This document shows positions 24,425-37,055 of a stretch of 64,000 nt of DNA, piece after piece. The position numbers and the translations under genes were made by a program. The notes beneath the pieces are model-generated. The model did no database searches and was not told where the DNA came from. It saw only the letters and a program-made list of their open reading frames with translations. Source of the DNA: Liolophura sinensis (Eukaryota; Mollusca; Polyplacophora; Chitonida; Chitonidae). How positions within the stretch are numbered: the first letter of the stretch is position 1; every line of letters starts with the position of its first letter. The stretch covers positions 20,927,764-20,991,763 of the forward strand of contig NC_088306.1 of the NCBI RefSeq assembly GCF_032854445.1, given 5' to 3'.

Positions 24425-26022
24425 CTGAAAGAGCAGACGAAGTCTCACTGTATTTATGTGTTATATATTTGATTGATGTTTGTCGCAGAATTAACACATT
24501 TTTATTATATGATGGTAACAGAGAACGTCCGCCACCTGCCTAGGTCAAAAGCCAGTTTTGACTAAGGTCAAATGTTGAATTGTTATTCAACTCGCCTACT
24601 TTTTGATAATATGATCTAAAATTCGGAATATGAAGTGAGTGTTATTTTATAAAGTTGAATTTCAAAAAGTCCATGTAGAATTTGCCCCAGGTAGCTAACA
24701 AACAGTTTAAAACAATCTCACAATCGGAACAATTCGAAAATATGAAACGGCTCTTAAGTGTCTTGTAAACGACGATTAGCCCTTCATTATTGGGGTCGTG
24801 AGTTCGAGCCCAACTCTCGCAGGTCAGGAAATTCATCTGGCACCTGGCGAGGTACAGCATTATGCATCTCATGCTGCTCGTTTGGGCGTTAAACATTAGT
24901 AAACTCAATGACAAGTAGTTACACCTCTATTTATCAGCAAAAATAAATCCCGTCACGTCACAAGACGTCAACGGCGACCACGGCAATATAATTATAGACA
25001 TGCAGCATAGAAAGTAAAACCAGAGCAGCGACGACAGTGTGACAGTTGGCAAATGGTTACATGTAACCGATAAAATACGGTCTCCTGTCAATCTGCCTCA
25101 GTTAGGGTTTTATTCTAACTGTTCATGTGAATGCTTAAACAGTACTAAATTACACGCCCCCTAGCACTATGGCTTAAACGGAAATAGGTCAATAAAGTGG
25201 ACTGATGTTCATTGCAACTGGACTAAATCATCACATTACAACAGTGGGACATTGTGTTTTACCAAGGCCGTCACTTTATCAATCATTTCGTGTGGTCCAA
25301 TAAAAGCGCAAAAGATGTAAAATACAAAGAGAAGAGTATGGTAGAGCAGCGGTGACAATGTAATTGTTGGCAAATGATCAAACATAACTCAGTCTGGTAA
25401 AATCCGGCCTCTTTATGCAATTGCTTCAGTGGTAGCAACGTAGACACTCCATGGCACCATGACATTCGCAGAATTATGTAAAAAATTATAATGCAGCTAT
25501 GTTGACAACAATGTATTAGACCTCACTGGTCTAGGTAGAATTACTCAAAATGTTGTGCTGTCGTCACGTTACCTATTAATATTACAACGACAGCATTAAT
25601 AACAATGCAAAGAGACCAGGCCAGGGGGATACTTATCAGACCAGCAAAATATCACAGTGTGAAAGATAGCATTGATTGAAAAACCTGATCTGCAGCAGTG
25701 TGATAGTTAGCAAATGGGTCACATCCAATCGGCCACATCTGGCCTCTTGATAATTTACCTCAATTACGAACTGATACGATATCGCGAACATCACTGCGCT
25801 GAATGAGTTTTAAGGGCTCTGACCACAAGGCAAGGGCTGACCGGTGTCAGCGAGCTTGCTGTCACTGGACAACCGTCATGTGTGACTGGCGTCATCGACA
25901 TAGCGTCCCACAGAGGCAGGACTATACCTTTATTAAGTCTTAAGTCTACCTCCTTCGCCGTCTAATCTGGCAAGAATAATTATAAAAGCGATGCTAAACC
26001 TCTAGTGTGCATATCTGACATC

Positions 26023-26118
26023 GTCCCGGTTTCCTCCCATCATAATGCTGGCCGCCGTTTATAAGTGAAATATTCTTGAGTACGGCGTAAAAAAACTATC
26101 AAATAAACAAATAAATAC
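26023..26118 (+). mobile_element. SINE family 1, 3' fragment
   Basis: CCTCCCATCATAATGCTGGC followed by TTCTTGAGTACGGCGTAAAA and an AAATAAAC tail; head and centre missing. Confidence 0.7.
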
Positions 26119-26270
26119 CTGATGTCTTCAAAAAGACCTGAACATTAAACAGCTACACCAGTGTCAAAACCTCTGCTTTTTGACAGCAGAGGTTAAATGA
26201 TAACGACCAGGACAAGTCTAAAAAGCTTTCTTAAATTTTACTAAAATGCAGAGTATTAAAAGCACTATCG

Positions 26271-26361
26271 TCTCCCCCCAACAAAATGTTGGCCGCCGTC
26301 TTATAAGTGAAATATTTTTGCGTACGGCACAAAATACCAATCAAATAAATAAATAAATAAA
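26271..26361 (+). mobile_element. SINE family 1, 3' fragment
   Basis: A diverged family 1 core (AAAATGTTGGCCGCCGTC, TTTTTGCGTACGGCAC) with an (AAAT)n tail; head missing. It lies about 150 bases after the previous fragment. Confidence 0.65.
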
Positions 26362-27404
26362 GCCACTCTAGCTAGATTGGGGAGATGATACGGAAACAGC
26401 CCATACACCTATCGCTGACGTATATAATGACTACACTTTCAAACATTATTACAGTATAGTTGCCTTACTCAATGTTATACCTGTCTTCTTCTCAGGCAGG
26501 GAATATTATCACGTTACATCAGGCGAATTTTACGGACACTGCCAAAGATTTTTTGACTGTAGAAGACTCTTCATTTGTATGAGCTAAATAGTGTTATTTC
26601 GCCGTAAATCTCTTTGAACTATGGTGTTAGCTGTGTACCATAGACGTTATCATTATCGTTTATCATTTTAGAATTTCTGACTAGTTTCTATTAGAATTGG
26701 AATATCTCTAAAACTACATCCGAACCCCTAATCAGGGGTACTCAAATACTTACATTTGTTTTACGATCTGCCTGGGAGATACTGATATTGCGTAATCATT
26801 TGGTATATAGCGAAAAGGCAAAAGATTAGTTCTCTCAAAACATATGTGTGACGGGCTTTTGCGCTTCAAAGTTTTCTAGAAAGAGAGGCTGGTCTATTAA
26901 TAATGTTTTCTCTCTAATACACTGACGTCATTAAGAATCGATCAGGTCAGTATAGTTTAGCACTCTAGTATAAACGCTTGGTCTAGCTGCATTTGTTGTA
27001 GTGCGAGACAATGTTCTGTTATACATAGTGTTTTCCGCAGTGGTCTCCATTGTCTCTTTAAAGGCGTTCCTTTTTCCAAGATAAGCCTCTCTGGCAGGAG
27101 CAATTTCCCTTCAAGGTCTCAACCCATTACAGCAATTTTATTCACTTTGAACACCACTGCTACTTGAGGAATGCATCATTCAGAATAGCTTTTGCTTGTC
27201 ACAACTATCCCCTGTCTAGAAAACACCCTCTCACTACAGTACATTACATCAGAGTAGAACCTTTCCTTGCTGGGCTACTCGCTTCAAGAGGTTCCTTAAC
27301 TTCTAAAAAAACTATCCCGTAAGAAAAATCTATCCAAGTGGAGCGCTTCCACTATCCAGATCCACCATTATTGTGTGAGTTGAAGAAACTTATGTTGTTT
27401 TTGG

Positions 27405-28270
27405 TTAACAAAATATTTCCCTCAAGACTTTTTTTCTTTCTTCCCACAGTTCTTGTTCAGGACCTTCTTGATTGTTCAGTCGTCTGATTTCAGCTGGAAT
27501 TAATCCCTTTCTTTCAGAGCTAGAATCGTTCATGGAAGCATTCGGGCTGAACATTAGGTCTATCAGGGGCTCTCGTTTGCGATGGAGGCTCGAAACGAAT
27601 CCTCTGTGTTGAAATATGGTAGGTTTCCTAAGATACCTCCTAAACTGGAGCATCATTTCGTTAAAGTGAAGGAGGAGGACGTCGTTGGGTTGTTCATTGT
27701 AGAAAAGTTTAAGGAGGCTGGCTAACTTCGTGAGATCGTACGAATGAAAGAGTTTTGCAATGAAGCCAAGTTCACTGAACTCCAAACAAGTCCACACGCC
27801 CGACCACCAGTCCTGTTCTGCTTTTCTGTTTATTCTGGCAATGTACTGTTTTATTAGCCTCACATATATGGGCACAGTAACTACGTCGTCTTCCAACTGA
27901 AGATAAAACTCAGAGATGCTTTGACTGTATTGCATGAGGAAGGCAAAATCGAAATTCTGTTTTGAACGCCAGATGATCTGATCCATTGGATGTTTGTAAG
28001 TCGTCCTAAGGTTAGACAAGGACGGATAAAACTCACGCGGTGCTTCAATGATCTGGATGAAGCCAGAGTCGATGTAGGTTGGGTAAATCAATGTGATTTT
28101 TGTCCTCAACTCGCTTCGCAAACTTGGATCAAAATCTGACAAGAAAACAACTACCACAACTTCACTTTTGTCCTCTTCTCTGCTATGTTTGATCAAAGAA
28201 TCTAGCGTCTCCTGTAGGTACCAGCGATCAGACCGTCTGTGCATTGTCGGGAGGCCTATGGTCAGGAATC
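27405..28270 (-). CDS. GnT-IV (MGAT4)-like glycosyltransferase B, large 3' exon
   Basis: On the minus strand the acceptor TTTTTACAG ends at 28271 and the exon starts GA TTC CTG, giving GFLTIGLPT in phase 1, as in exons A and C. It encodes about 288 residues with the same motif order: VVVFLSDFDP, FIQIIEAPREFYP, WRSKQNFDFAFLM, LQLEDDVVTVP, WTCLEFSELGFIAKLFHS, EQPNDVLLLHFNEMMLQF and IFQHRGFVSSL. The Met at 28244 is an internal residue and not the true start. It resembles C more than A, so B and C separated later. The predicted role is a Golgi GlcNAc-transferase; donor and acceptor are inferred from the family. The membrane-anchor exon was not found in the 700 bases before exon C, so a shared 5' exon further upstream is possible. 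Confidence 0.85.
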
Positions 28271-28968
28271 CTGTAAAAACACCAAAACCACAAGCATTAT
28301 ACGTCCTGAAGGAGAATCCCTTGCCTCTGCAGATTGCTCGTTGATTTTCACGCCATTTCTACACTATAAGAAATCAAACTGAGGTGATCCAAGGTGATCT
28401 CGCTGTCACTCAACTTTCTTTTCTATTTATAAAGATAACCCGGCACTTATCCATGATCTGGAGCGTGGAGAAAATGACTGACTTGAAAAGCAGAGATTGC
28501 TCTTGATGTTGGGAAATCCAGAAGGATTTAACATGATACATGCACCGGCCTCTGTTTTCAAGCGTATGTACAATGGCTGATATATAGAGCAGAGATTGTT
28601 CTTGTATTCGCCAAGCCTCAAAGGAACAGATTTATTTACAACAATACTTTATGAAGTAAGCAATTAAGCTACTACACTAAGCGACTACGTTTCCATCATT
28701 TTCTTATATTGGCACTGGCCAAGCTAATCCAAAAAGTTGGAATGTGTTTTGATTTAGATGAATTTACAAATGTGTTTTCCGAGGACTGTGTAACTTTAGC
28801 GAAGTTTTACTTTTATTCTTATGTTGGTTTTTTACCTAAACATTTTTATTTCATTAAATGAAAACGTTTAGACAGCATCATCTCTTATCAAATAATGCAT
28901 AACTGAGTGATTGCACATCGCACAATATACAATGACAACGTGATGGTTTAGCTGCAAATATACATTTA
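28271..28968. other. Interval between glycosyltransferase exons B and C
   Basis: Intronic or intergenic. I found no convincing 5' exon (Met plus membrane segment plus phase-1 donor) for B here, and no recognisable repeat. Confidence 0.5.
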
Positions 28969-29861
28969 TTATTTCCCTTTTAGTTGGCAAAATATCTCCT
29001 TAAAACGCCTTTTCCTTTCTTCGACCATTGGCTGCTCTGGACCTTGCAGATAATTTATTCGTCTACGTTCAATGGGAAGAGCTGTCTTCCTGGTCTGCTT
29101 CGAAATGAAATGACTCATGGAAATATTCGGGCTGAACATCAGGTCTTTCAAGGGGTTCCGTCTTAAAACGAGGCTGGGTATGTTCCCTTGATGGTGAAAT
29201 ATGATAGGCGTTCTAATGTACCGCTTAAACTGCAACATCATCTCATTAAAGTGAAGGAGGATGACGTCATTTGGCTGTTCATTATAGAAGATCATGAGCA
29301 GCCTCGCTAACTTAACGAGATTATACGAATGAAAGAGTTTAGCGAGAAAACCCTGATCACTGAATTCTACACAAGTCCACACACCTGGCCAGTATAGATC
29401 CTCGGCTTTTTCTTTGGTTATTTTTCGTATGAACAATTTTATTGTAAACACATAATTGGGCACAGTGACAACGTCGTCTTCAAGCTGAAGATAAAATTCT
29501 GAAATGTTTTGGCTATAGAGCATCAGAAAGGCAAAATCCACGTTCATTTTGGATCGCCACACAATCTGGTCCACTGGGTGCTGATAAGTCGTCTTTAGGT
29601 TAGCAAAAGATGGATAAAACTGACTCGGTGCTTCAATAATCTGGATAAAACCAGAGTCAATGAACATTTGGTAATTCGCTGCAAGTTTTCTCTTCAATAA
29701 GTTTCTAATAATTGGGTCAAAATCTGACCAGAAAACGACTAGCACGATTTCGCGTTGTCTGTCCCAAAGGCTGCTGTGTTTGATCAGCGAATCTATAGTG
29801 TTCTTTAGATACCAATGACCTGGCCCTCTGTAAATTGTTGGGAGGCCTATTGTCAGAAATC
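28969..29861 (-). CDS. GnT-IV (MGAT4)-like glycosyltransferase C, large 3' exon
   Basis: Minus-strand exon starting at 29861 after a T-rich acceptor (TTTTTTTTCAG), again with GA TTT CTG in phase 1. It encodes about 297 residues: GFLTIGLPT, YLKNTIDSLIKHS, VLVVFWSDFDP, FIQIIEAPSQFYP, WRSKMNVDFAFLM, LQLEDDVVTVPNYV, WTCVEFSDQGFLAKLFHS, EQPNDVILLHFNEMMLQF and IFHHQGNIPSL, ending FCQLKGK. Family role as for A and B: transfer of GlcNAc to N-glycan cores in the Golgi. In-frame coding upstream of the acceptor (to 29922) is probably intron. It is the most upstream of the three, with a minisatellite beginning about 550 bases further upstream, so its 5' exon would have to lie in or beyond that repeat. 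Confidence 0.85.
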
Positions 29862-30419
29862 CTGAAAAAAAAACAACATCAAAATCACAGGCATTTCCAC
29901 CAACCAGACCATCTTCCGTCATCTCCAGAAATCTCGCGTATTACAACGATTTCTGTTAACGCCTACCGTTTTCTTGAAAAAAAGAAGTGAGGGTACATTT
30001 CATACCAAGCAATATGTGTCCTCTTTTTTCTTGCAATTTGTCCTAAGAAATAAAGGTGGTACAGATTTGCTTTCCAAACCCATTTATGACCCATACAAAG
30101 TATGGTGGAATAAATTCCATTTGGATTAAAGATGCAGCGTGCATTTATTTTATGAATGTGGAACATGGGAGCACAGAGGAGGGGAGACCTGGCTACGTTC
30201 TAAGGTGGACGAATCCCAGTAGCTGGCACATAAAGTGTGGGTTTAATGACAACATGGGAGAAGCAACAACTAGATTTACCGACATTGTTCTCAACGGCAT
30301 TCGTGGAGTAGTATGACCAGTTTTACCAGTTCGCCCAGGGCCTCTTAATCTTCCATAAGTATGTGTTGCAAGTCTATATGACACACGTGGAAGTTGCAAA
30401 AGACTGACAGAATACAGAA
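29862..30419. other. Interval between glycosyltransferase exon C and the 39-bp minisatellite
   Basis: No supported gene. Frames on both strands near 29963-30435 overlap each other and show no domain or consistent splice sites. Confidence 0.45.
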
Positions 30420-32770
30420 TGTCTCGCTCAGCCACATAAACACTGGCAGAACACAGAATGTCTCAACTGGTCACATAAATACTGAAAGAATACAGAATAT
30501 CTCACCCGTCACATAAATACTGACACAACACATTATGTCTCCCACGGTCAAATAAGTACATATAGTGTACTAATTACATATAGTATACTGATCTAACTGA
30601 AAATGTCTCACCCATCCACATAAAAACTGACCTAAATCAAAATGCCTCACCCAGCCACATAAATACTGGCTGGACACAGAATGTATCACCCAGCCACATA
30701 AATACTGGCTGGGCATAAAATGTCTCATTCAGCCACATAAAAACTGGCTGGATACGAATTGTCTCACCCAGCCACTTAAATACTGGCTGGACACAAAATG
30801 TCTCATCCAGCCACATAAATACTGACTGGACACAAAATGTCTCACCCAGCCACATAAATACTGGCTGGGGATATGTCTCACAGAGGCACATAAAAACTGA
30901 CCTAAATCAAAATGTCTCACCCAGCCACATAAATACAGACTGGAGACAAAATGTCTCACCCAACCGCATAAAAACTGACTGGACACAATGCATCTCACCC
31001 TCACCCAGCCACATAAAAACTGGCTGGGGACTAAATGTCTCACCCTGCCACATAAATACTGACCTAACTCAAAATGTCTCACCCAGCCACATAAATACTG
31101 GTTAGACACAAAATGTCTCACCCAGCCACATAAATACTGGCTGGGGACAAAATATCTCACCAGGCCACATAAAGACTGACCTAACTGAAAATGTCTCACC
31201 CAGCCACATAAATACTGACTGGCCATAAAATGTCTCACCTAGCCAATTAAATACTGGCTGGAGACACAATGTCTCACCCAACCACATAAATACTAACTGG
31301 ACACAAACTGTCTCACTCAGCCACATAAATACTGGCAGAACACAGAATGTCTCAACCAGTCACATAAACACTGGCAGAACATAGAATGTCTCAACTGGTC
31401 ACATAAATACTGACTGGACACAAAATGTGTCACCCAGCCACATAAATACTGGTTAGACACAAAATGTCTCACCCAGCCACATAAATACTGGCTGGGGACA
31501 AAATATCTCACCAGGCCACATAAAAACTGACCTAACTGAAAATGTCTCACCCAGCCACATAAATACTGACTGGCCATAAAATGTCTCACCTAGCCATGTA
31601 AATACTGGCTGGAGACACAATGTCTCACCCAGCCACATAAATACTAACTGGACACAAAATGTCTCACTCAGCCACATAAAAACTGACAGAATACAGAATG
31701 TGTCACTCAGCCACATAAACACTGGCAGAACACAGAATGTGTCAACCAGTCACATAAATACTGACTGGACACAAAATGTGTCACCCAGCCACAAAATACT
31801 GGCTGGAGACAAAATATATCACCCAGCCACATAAATACTGACAGAACATAGACTGTCTCACTCAGCCACATAAATACTCACATAACACATTATATCTTCC
31901 ACAGTCAAATATGTACATGTATGCTGACCTAACAAAAAATGTCTCACCCATCCACATAAATGCTGACCTAACAGAAAATGTCTCACCCATCCACATAAAT
32001 GCTGACCTAACTCAAAATATCTCACCCAGCCACTTAAATACTGGCTGAAGACCAAATGTCCCACCCAGCCACATAAATACTGACTGGACAGAAAATGTCT
32101 CACTCAGCCACTCAAATACTGGCTGGAGACAAAATGTCTCATCTAGCCTCATAAATACTGACAGAACACAGAATGTCTCACTTAAACACTTAAATACTGG
32201 CAGAACACAGAATGTCTCACTCAGCCACTTAAATACTGGCACAACACAGAATGTCTCATCCGGTCACATAAATACTGACAGAATACAGAATGTCTCACAG
32301 TCACATAAACACTGGCACAACACAGACTGTCTCAACCGGTCACATAAATACTGACAAAATACAGAATGCCTCACTCAGCCACATAAACACTGGCAGAACA
32401 CAGACTTTCTCAACCGGTGAGATAAATACTGACAGAACACAGAATGTCTTAACCGGTCAGATAAATACTGACAGAATATAGAATGTCTCACTCAGCCACA
32501 TAAACACTGACAGAACACAGAATGTCTCAACCGGTCACATAGATACTGACATCACACGGAATGTCTCAACCGGTCACATAATTCATGACAGAATACAGAA
32601 TGTCTCACTCAGCCACATAACACTGGCATAACACATTATGTCTCCCACAGTAATATAAGTACATGTGTAATGGCCTACCACATAAATACTGGCTGGAGAC
32701 AAAATGTTTCCTCTAGTCAAATAAATACTGACAGAACACAGAATGTCTCAAATACATAAATACTGGTCAA
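30420..32770. repeat. Minisatellite of 39-bp units (about 55-60 copies)
   Basis: The unit CAGCCACATAAATACTGGCT plus GGACACAAAATGTCTCACC repeats every 39 bases (for example, AAATAC at 30661 and 30700). Most units contain an inverted repeat, CCAGCC and GGCTGG around an 11-base spacer. Because 39 is a multiple of 3, long frames of 13-residue repeats stay open on the minus strand (to 169 codons at 30729-31238); I regard these as a by-product. A block at about 31085-31330 recurs at 31436-31680, 351 bases (nine units) away, showing higher-order duplication. Units after about 32160 mostly lack the right half of the inverted repeat. Confidence 0.92.
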
Positions 32771-33033
32771 TAACAAACAATGCAGTACACTCGATCATAA
32801 CACACTGCTATCGGAGACACGGTGTAATCTTGGAGGTGAAATCCACGAAAACAAAAGTCTTTTCAAATGAGTCAGGATCGAAAACCCATGTCATAATTAA
32901 CCAGTCGCTACTCCCCGAATTAAAATGTGGTAGGAAATAACTTATGCGAGGAAAAGTCTTGCTTAACACAGGGCATTAGGGATCTTCTGTTGGGGTTTTT
33001 CTTGATGTTGTTATGAAATACTATTATCGTAGA

Positions 33034-34862
33034 GCCTGGCTGGTTTTACTTGTAAAGAGCTTCGCTGGTTCTACTTATAAAACCCTTCTCTTGTCCTACT
33101 TGTAAAGGGCTCTGCTGGTTTTACTTACAAAACGGTTCTTTTGTCCTACGAGTAAAAGGCACCGCTGGTCCTACTTATAAAACACTTCTCTTGTCCTACT
33201 TGTAAAGGGCTCTGCTAGTCCTACTTATAAAACACTTCTCCTGTCTTACTTGTAAAGGACTCCGCTAGTTCTACTTATAAAACACTTCTCTTGTCCTACT
33301 TGTACAGGACTCCGCTAGTTCTACTTATAAAACACTTCTCCTGTCTTACTTGTAAAGGACTCCGCTAGTTCTACTCATAAAACACTTCTCCTGTCTTACT
33401 TGTACAGGACTCCGCTAGTTCTACTTATAAAACACTTCTCCTGTCTTACTTGTACAGGACTCCGCTAGTTCTACTTATAAAAGATTTCTCCTGTCTTACT
33501 TGTAAAGGACTCCGCTAGTTCTACATATAAAACACTTCTCTTGTCTTACTTGTAAAGGACTCCGCTAGTTCTACTTATAAAACACTTCTCCTGTCTTACT
33601 TGTACAGGACTCCGCTAGTTCTACTTATAAAACACTTCTCCTGTCTTACTTGTACAGGACTCCGCTAGTTCTACTTATAAAACACTTCTCCTGTCTTACT
33701 TGTAAAGGACTCCGCTAGTTCTACTTATAAAACACTTCTCCTGTCTTACTTGTACAGGACTCCGCTAGTTCTACTTATAAAACATTTCTCCTGTCTTACT
33801 TGTACAGGACTCCGCTAGTTCTACTTATAAAACACTTCTCCTGTCTTACTTGTACAGGACTCCGCTAGTTCTACTTATAAAACACTTCTCCTGTCTTACT
33901 TGAAAAGGATTCCGCTAGTTCTACTTTTAAAACACTTCTCTTGTCTTACTTGTAAAGGACTCCGCTAGTTCTACTTATAAAACACTTCTCTTGTCTTACT
34001 TGTACAGGACTCCGCTAGTTCTACTTATAAAACACTTCTCTTGTCTTACTTGTACAGGACTCCGCTAGTTCTACGTATAAAACACTTCTCTTGTCTTACT
34101 TGTACAGGACTCCGCTAGTTCTACTTATAAAACACTTCTCTTGTCTTACTTGTACAGGACTCCGCTAGTTCTACTTATAAAACACTTCTCTTGTCTTACT
34201 TGTACAGGACTCCGCTAGTTCTACGTATAAAACACTTCTCTTGTCTTACTTGTACAGGATTCCGCTAGTTCTACTTATAAAACACTTCTCTTGTCTTACT
34301 TGTACAGGACTCCGCTAGTTCTATTTATAAAACACTTCTCTTGTCTTAATTGTAAAGGATTCCGCTAGTTCTACTTATAAAACACTTCTCTTGTCTTACT
34401 TGTACAGGACTCCGCTAGTTCTACTTATAAAACACTTCTCTTGTCTTACTTGTAAAGGACTCCGCTAGTTCTACTTATAAAACACTTCTCTTGTCTTACT
34501 TGTACAGGACTTCGCTAGTTCTACTTATAAAACACTTCTCTTGTCTTACTTGTAAAGGACTCCGCTAGTTCTACTTATAAAACACTTCTCTTGTCTTACT
34601 TGTAAAGGATTCCGCTAGTTCTACTTATAAAACATTTCTCTTGTCTTACTTGTAAAGGATTCCGCTAGTTCTACTTATAAAACACTTCTCTTGTCTTACT
34701 TGTAAAGGACTCCGCTAGTTTTACTTATAAAACACTTCTCTTGTCTTATTTGTAAAGAATTCGGCTAGTTCTACTTATAAAACACTTCTCTTGTCTTACT
34801 TGTAAAGGATTCCGCTAGTTCTACTTATAAAACACTTCTCTTGTCTTACTTGGAAATGGGTC
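33034..34862. repeat. Minisatellite of 50-bp units (about 36 copies)
   Basis: The unit CTACTTATAAAACACTTCTC-CTGTCTTACTTGTACAGGAC-TCCGCTAGTT recurs exactly every 50 bases (33421, 33471 and so on). The first few units are most diverged. Units from about 33240 to 33900 mostly have CTGTCTTACT, those from about 33940 onward have TTGTCTTACT, and TGTACAGG and TGTAAAGG variants are interspersed. It ends abruptly near 34862. No coding potential. Confidence 0.95.
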
Positions 34863-35585
34863 CGCTTGTTACTACGAGTTCACGACAATAACCACGACAT
34901 TTATAAAGTTGCGTATATATGTACGAGACAGCTAGATTCGAATACACAACACCCAACCTGATGAATTTCATTGGAATGATGTTCACAAAAATGTTCACAA
35001 AAATGGTGATTGCGATTCCTGAAAAGGAGTGATCTACACCACCCTAATGGCGTCCTCTGTTGCGTCCTAATGATTTTAAGCCTTCCTCTCATCGCCGTCG
35101 ATCACTTTGACCATTAAGCTCACAGACGTGAATCCAGCTTTCACAGGAGGTTTTTTAAGGGGCGAGTGCACAAAGCCGCCTTTAGGCTTAAGTTATACTT
35201 AATAAAATGTGATTTAAACATTTATTTTTTAACTTTACATGCTTTAAATAAAAAAACATGCGGGGATCTTGGGCCATAACTTGCACATTTTGTCTGTTTC
35301 GAGGTTTCAAAACTTGACTTAATTCAATTTGTGGAATAGACCCTGGTACCGGAAGTAGGTGTTTTATTGCGAGAACTTCCACTTCCTCCATTTATGAAAC
35401 TTATCACCTTCAAAAATGTTGAGTGTCACGTTAAGTAACAATCAAATAAATAAATACTCTTATTAAACCTTGTCAGCATTGTCAAGGCCCTAATAACCTG
35501 ATTAAGATGAATTGCTTGTAATTTGCAGAAGTTGAAGACATGTTCTACGGCAAAAACAAATAAAGTACAATACGAAGAATAATTA

Positions 35586-35655
35586 CCTTTTTTCTCCCGC
35601 CTCTTGCCGGCAACAAGTGCGCTTTGGTACATTTCCTCCGTAAACTCTCCGACAC
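35586..35655 (-). other. Candidate isolated internal exon (unknown gene)
   Basis: On the minus strand a T-rich stretch ending TTTTTTTCTGATAG is followed by an open segment encoding GVGEFTEEMYQSALVAGKRR and EKK, then a possible donor G|GTAATT. The peptide is helical and charged like real protein. No adjacent exon or homology is recognised, and it could be chance or belong to the lectin transcript downstream of 37650. Confidence 0.2.
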
Positions 35656-36664
35656 CCTATCAGAAAAAAATAGTTGTAGTTTCATCCACTTTTTGTTCCC
35701 TGAAAACTGCTTTTTTATTATTCGGGATTGTATTTAAAAAAATTCATTCATATATCATTGACAGGGGCTGACAGTCGTGTTGATATAAAGGAAAATAGGG
35801 TACATTTTCTAGGCATGTTACGACTATATCTCAGCAAAATTTTGTATGTCACAGAAATATTATACACTGCCTTCACTTTTTTTCTTGTAGAGCGTACCAG
35901 GCTGTCGCCGAATCTCTGGTTTTACTCTGTATGCAAATCACAGTGTTGAGAATAAGTATAACATGGTTTGCTTGTTTGCCTGTTGTTTAAACACCATGCT
36001 CGGATTTTTTTCTATTCATATGACGGCGGTAAGCATCATGAGTGGAAGAAACCGAAGTGCTTGAATTTTAAACCAACAAGTTTAGGCAAATTACTAACGA
36101 AGTTTTCATGTGTGACGTACAAATATAGACCCCATATTCAAATTTGGTGAAAAACAAATGGTCTTTAACAAATGTTAGGCTCTTACAACTGTCACTCGGT
36201 AGTTGTCAATAGCTTACTGTCACCAAGGTCAAACGAAGACTAACAGCGGAGTAATATACCAAATCCCTGAACTATTTTTATCAAGTTTGAGGCTGTTTTT
36301 CTTCTGTGACTTTGACAGCCATTGTTCTTAAACTCCAGACGGGTAGAAGACATGTAGTCTGTTTCTAGAACAATACTTTCAGTATGCTTGCTCTAATGGA
36401 ATATAAGCTCGATTAACACATCAGTCCAATCTACAAATTATACACAATCGATCTACACCGGAATCAGCAATAAACAATCTATAGGTATATGATAGAGTAA
36501 ATGACTGGTGAACTTACCGCAGAGTGTAAGTGTTTTGGAACTTGTCTTAAAGTCGCTTCATCTCAAAATGGTAAAAACAGAAAAAACGAAAAATAATCAA
36601 AACATACCGTGGACGTTATCACCCACTTCCAATCAAAAATTGTCTTCAAAGATGTTGTTTCCTT

Positions 36665-37055
36665 TTGCCTATAAGGCCACTTATGGGGACAGCAGTCACC
36701 AGGCAAAACACCTTCACGGGGTCACAGTATACTAACAGCCAGTACATATCACCATTAGTCTGGGGGCATATTTAAAGTCCTGTCTAACTGAACACCATGC
36801 AGCAACGACCAGGTACAACACTCACACGCTGTCACAGTATACTAACAACCAGTACATACCACCACTAGACTACACTATTCACAGTGCTGCCTCACTGAAA
36901 CACCATGCAGCAGTCAACAGGCACAACACTCGCACGCCGTAACAGTATACTAACAACCAGCACATACCACCACTAGTCTGGGGACATATTCACAGCGCTG
37001 CCTCACTGAAACACCATGCAAACACCCGCACGCAGTCACGGTATACTAACAGGAA
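36665..37055. repeat. Approximately 110-base tandem repeat, 3.5 copies
   Basis: ACAGTATACTAACAACCAGT recurs at about 36725, 36835 and 36943, and in diverged form at 37039 (spacings 110, 108 and 96), with ACCACTAGTCTGGGGACATA and CACCATGCAGCA in each unit. Non-coding. Confidence 0.8.

Larger units (their letters stand above)
24425..27404. other. Gene-free interval between glycosyltransferase exons A and B
   Basis: If exon A has its own 5' exon it should lie here, but none could be identified. The interval holds a diverged repeated segment with CAGCGACGACAGTGTGA/GGCAAATGG words at about 25018, 25346 and 25694 (again at 42616), family 3 repeat at about 25518-25625, SINE fragments at 26023-26118 and 26271-26361, and a tRNA-like B-box (GAGTTCGAGCCC) near 24800 that probably marks another old SINE. 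Confidence 0.5.

Noticed and set aside
30637-31722. Minus-strand frames up to 169 codons of 13-residue repeats (YLCGWVRHF, VFMWLGETF)
   Set aside because: They arise because the 39-bp unit is a multiple of three; all frames without a stop stay open, start and stop positions fall where units vary, and no splice or signal features are present.
33034-34862. Regular 50-base repeats could suggest a CRISPR array
   Set aside because: There are no unique spacers: the whole 50-base unit repeats, in a eukaryotic context without cas genes. It is a minisatellite.
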